From NCBI GenBank assembly GCA_016790635.1, contig JAEUOR010000053.1, forward strand, positions 124,001-188,000: a stretch of 64,000 bases of DNA, in the 5' to 3' direction. Position numbers and translations under genes: made by a program. Each line of letters starts with the position of its first letter. Position 1 is the first letter of the stretch. This DNA is from Burkholderiales bacterium. GTDB lineage: Bacteria; Pseudomonadota; Gammaproteobacteria; Burkholderiales; JAEUOS01. A model generated the notes under the pieces. It saw only the letters and a list, made by a program, of their open reading frames with translations. It did not search any database and was not told the origin of the DNA. Below, one piece after another: positions 63,393-64,000 of the stretch.

Positions 63393-64000
63393 ATGGGCAA
63401 TACCCTCTTCACGAACGTGCGCATCATCGACGGCAGCGGCGCGCAGCCCTACGCCGGCGAGGTGCTGGTGCAAGGCAACCGCATTTCCCGTGTCGGCCGC
63501 GGCGCCCGTGCCATTCCGGCCGTAGGCGTCACGGTGGTCGACGCCGCCGGCGCCACGCTGATGCCGGGCATGTGCGAGGCGCATACCCATTTCGGCTGGG
63601 TCAACTCCAAGACGCTCGACGCGATCCAGAAGCTGCCACACGAGGAACACACGCTGTGGGCCGCGCAGGTGGCGAAGCAGTATCTGGACATGGGCTGGAC
63701 CTCCTGTGTCGGGGCGGCCACCCCCAAGCCACGCCTGGACTGCGTGATCCGCAACGCGATCGATGCGGGTCAGATCCCCGGACCTCGTTACCTGGCCGCC
63801 AGCCAGGAAATCACTGTCAGCGGCTCGCTCGGCGACGACCTACTGCCGCACCTGCCCTATCCGGAGCTGGCTTTCGGCTGCATCGTCAACGGGCGCGACG
63901 ACATGCTGCGTGCCGTGCGCATGTTCCTCAAGTACGGCGTCGACTCGATCAAGCTCAACCTCTCCGGCGACAACCTGGTGCCCGGCGCCGACGCGACGAC
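63393..64000 (+). CDS. Amidohydrolase, N-terminal part (runs off the window)
   Basis: At least 202 residues from ATG 63393 with AGGAGGA upstream. The N-terminal small barrel (TNVRIIDGSGAQPYAGEVLV, VDAAGATLMPGMCEAHTHFG) carries the metal-binding HxH of the amidohydrolase superfamily, here HTH. TWAAQVAKQYLDMG-like helices and FLKYGVDSIKLNLSGDN follow. The other metal ligands lie beyond the window. Imidazolonepropionase/dipeptidase-like members are closest by pattern; the substrate is unknown. Probably in one operon with the hydrolase. Confidence 0.85.
   Translation, partial: MGNTLFTNVRIIDGSGAQPYAGEVLVQGNRISRVGRGARAIPAVGVTVVDAAGATLMPGMCEAHTHFGWVNSKTLDAIQKLPHEEHTLWAAQVAKQYLDMGWTSCVGAATPKPRLDCVIRNAIDAGQIPGPRYLAASQEITVSGSLGDDLLPHLPYPELAFGCIVNGRDDMLRAVRMFLKYGVDSIKLNLSGDNLVPGADAT

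Overview
The window reads as chromosomal DNA of a high-GC betaproteobacterium, most likely of the order Burkholderiales. The main clues are a Bug-type tripartite tricarboxylate receptor, molybdenum hydroxylases of the CoxL/XDH type, a PEP-CTERM protein, AlkB, YaeQ and cobalamin-dependent MetH, with strong GC bias at third codon positions. This is inferred from gene content; no rRNA or tRNA gene was found and no taxonomic marker could be searched.

Region 1 (1-17.2 kb) is accessory. It starts inside a LysE-type exporter gene and ends beside a decayed relic of a similar gene. Between them lies an array of four paralogous 'A' genes, three predicted two-helix membrane proteins and one lipoprotein, each followed by an 'L' gene that starts with a lipase domain. 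Three L genes are truncated, deleted or frameshifted. The fourth is intact: 3112 codons with a GYSLGG lipase domain, blocks of RTX calcium-binding repeats, an Ig-like domain and a Gly/Ser/Thr linker. The A family is repeatedly kept while L decays, as expected of immunity or foldase genes paired with a secreted lipase. I regard this as the best candidate for an undescribed system.

Region 2 (17.2-36.5 kb) is mostly housekeeping and metabolism: an ArsR/AHSA1 pair with a perfect operator palindrome, two orphan molybdenum hydroxylase large subunits, a DsbD-like reductase with a redoxin, glpD with a HAD phosphatase and a TVP38-type membrane protein, metH behind a likely SAM-II riboswitch, a Bug receptor and argC.

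Region 3 (36.5-49.5 kb) is an insertion hotspot at the 5' end of dinB. The intact dinB (48314) is preceded by a 209-bp near-identical copy of its own start at 40621 and by an older relic split between 36560 and 39096. The interval between the two near-identical copies holds a D-apionate catabolic island: TRAP transporter, GntR regulator, RuBisCO-like OiaX, kinase OiaK and oxidoisomerase ApnO. The older split relic brackets a LysM/phosphonate-binding-protein sensor and a membrane protein. A ghost of a second oiaK lies just before the 40.6-kb dinB fragment.

Region 4 (49.5-64 kb) has threonine aldolase, an MFS carrier, a hydrolase/acyl-CoA ligase fusion, YaeQ, AlkB with an acyl-CoA ligase, an OsmC-like protein, a Tat-type methyltransferase, a PEP-CTERM protein with a clear terminator, and a divergent TetR / hydrolase-amidohydrolase cluster with two palindromes between them. 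The amidohydrolase runs off the window end.
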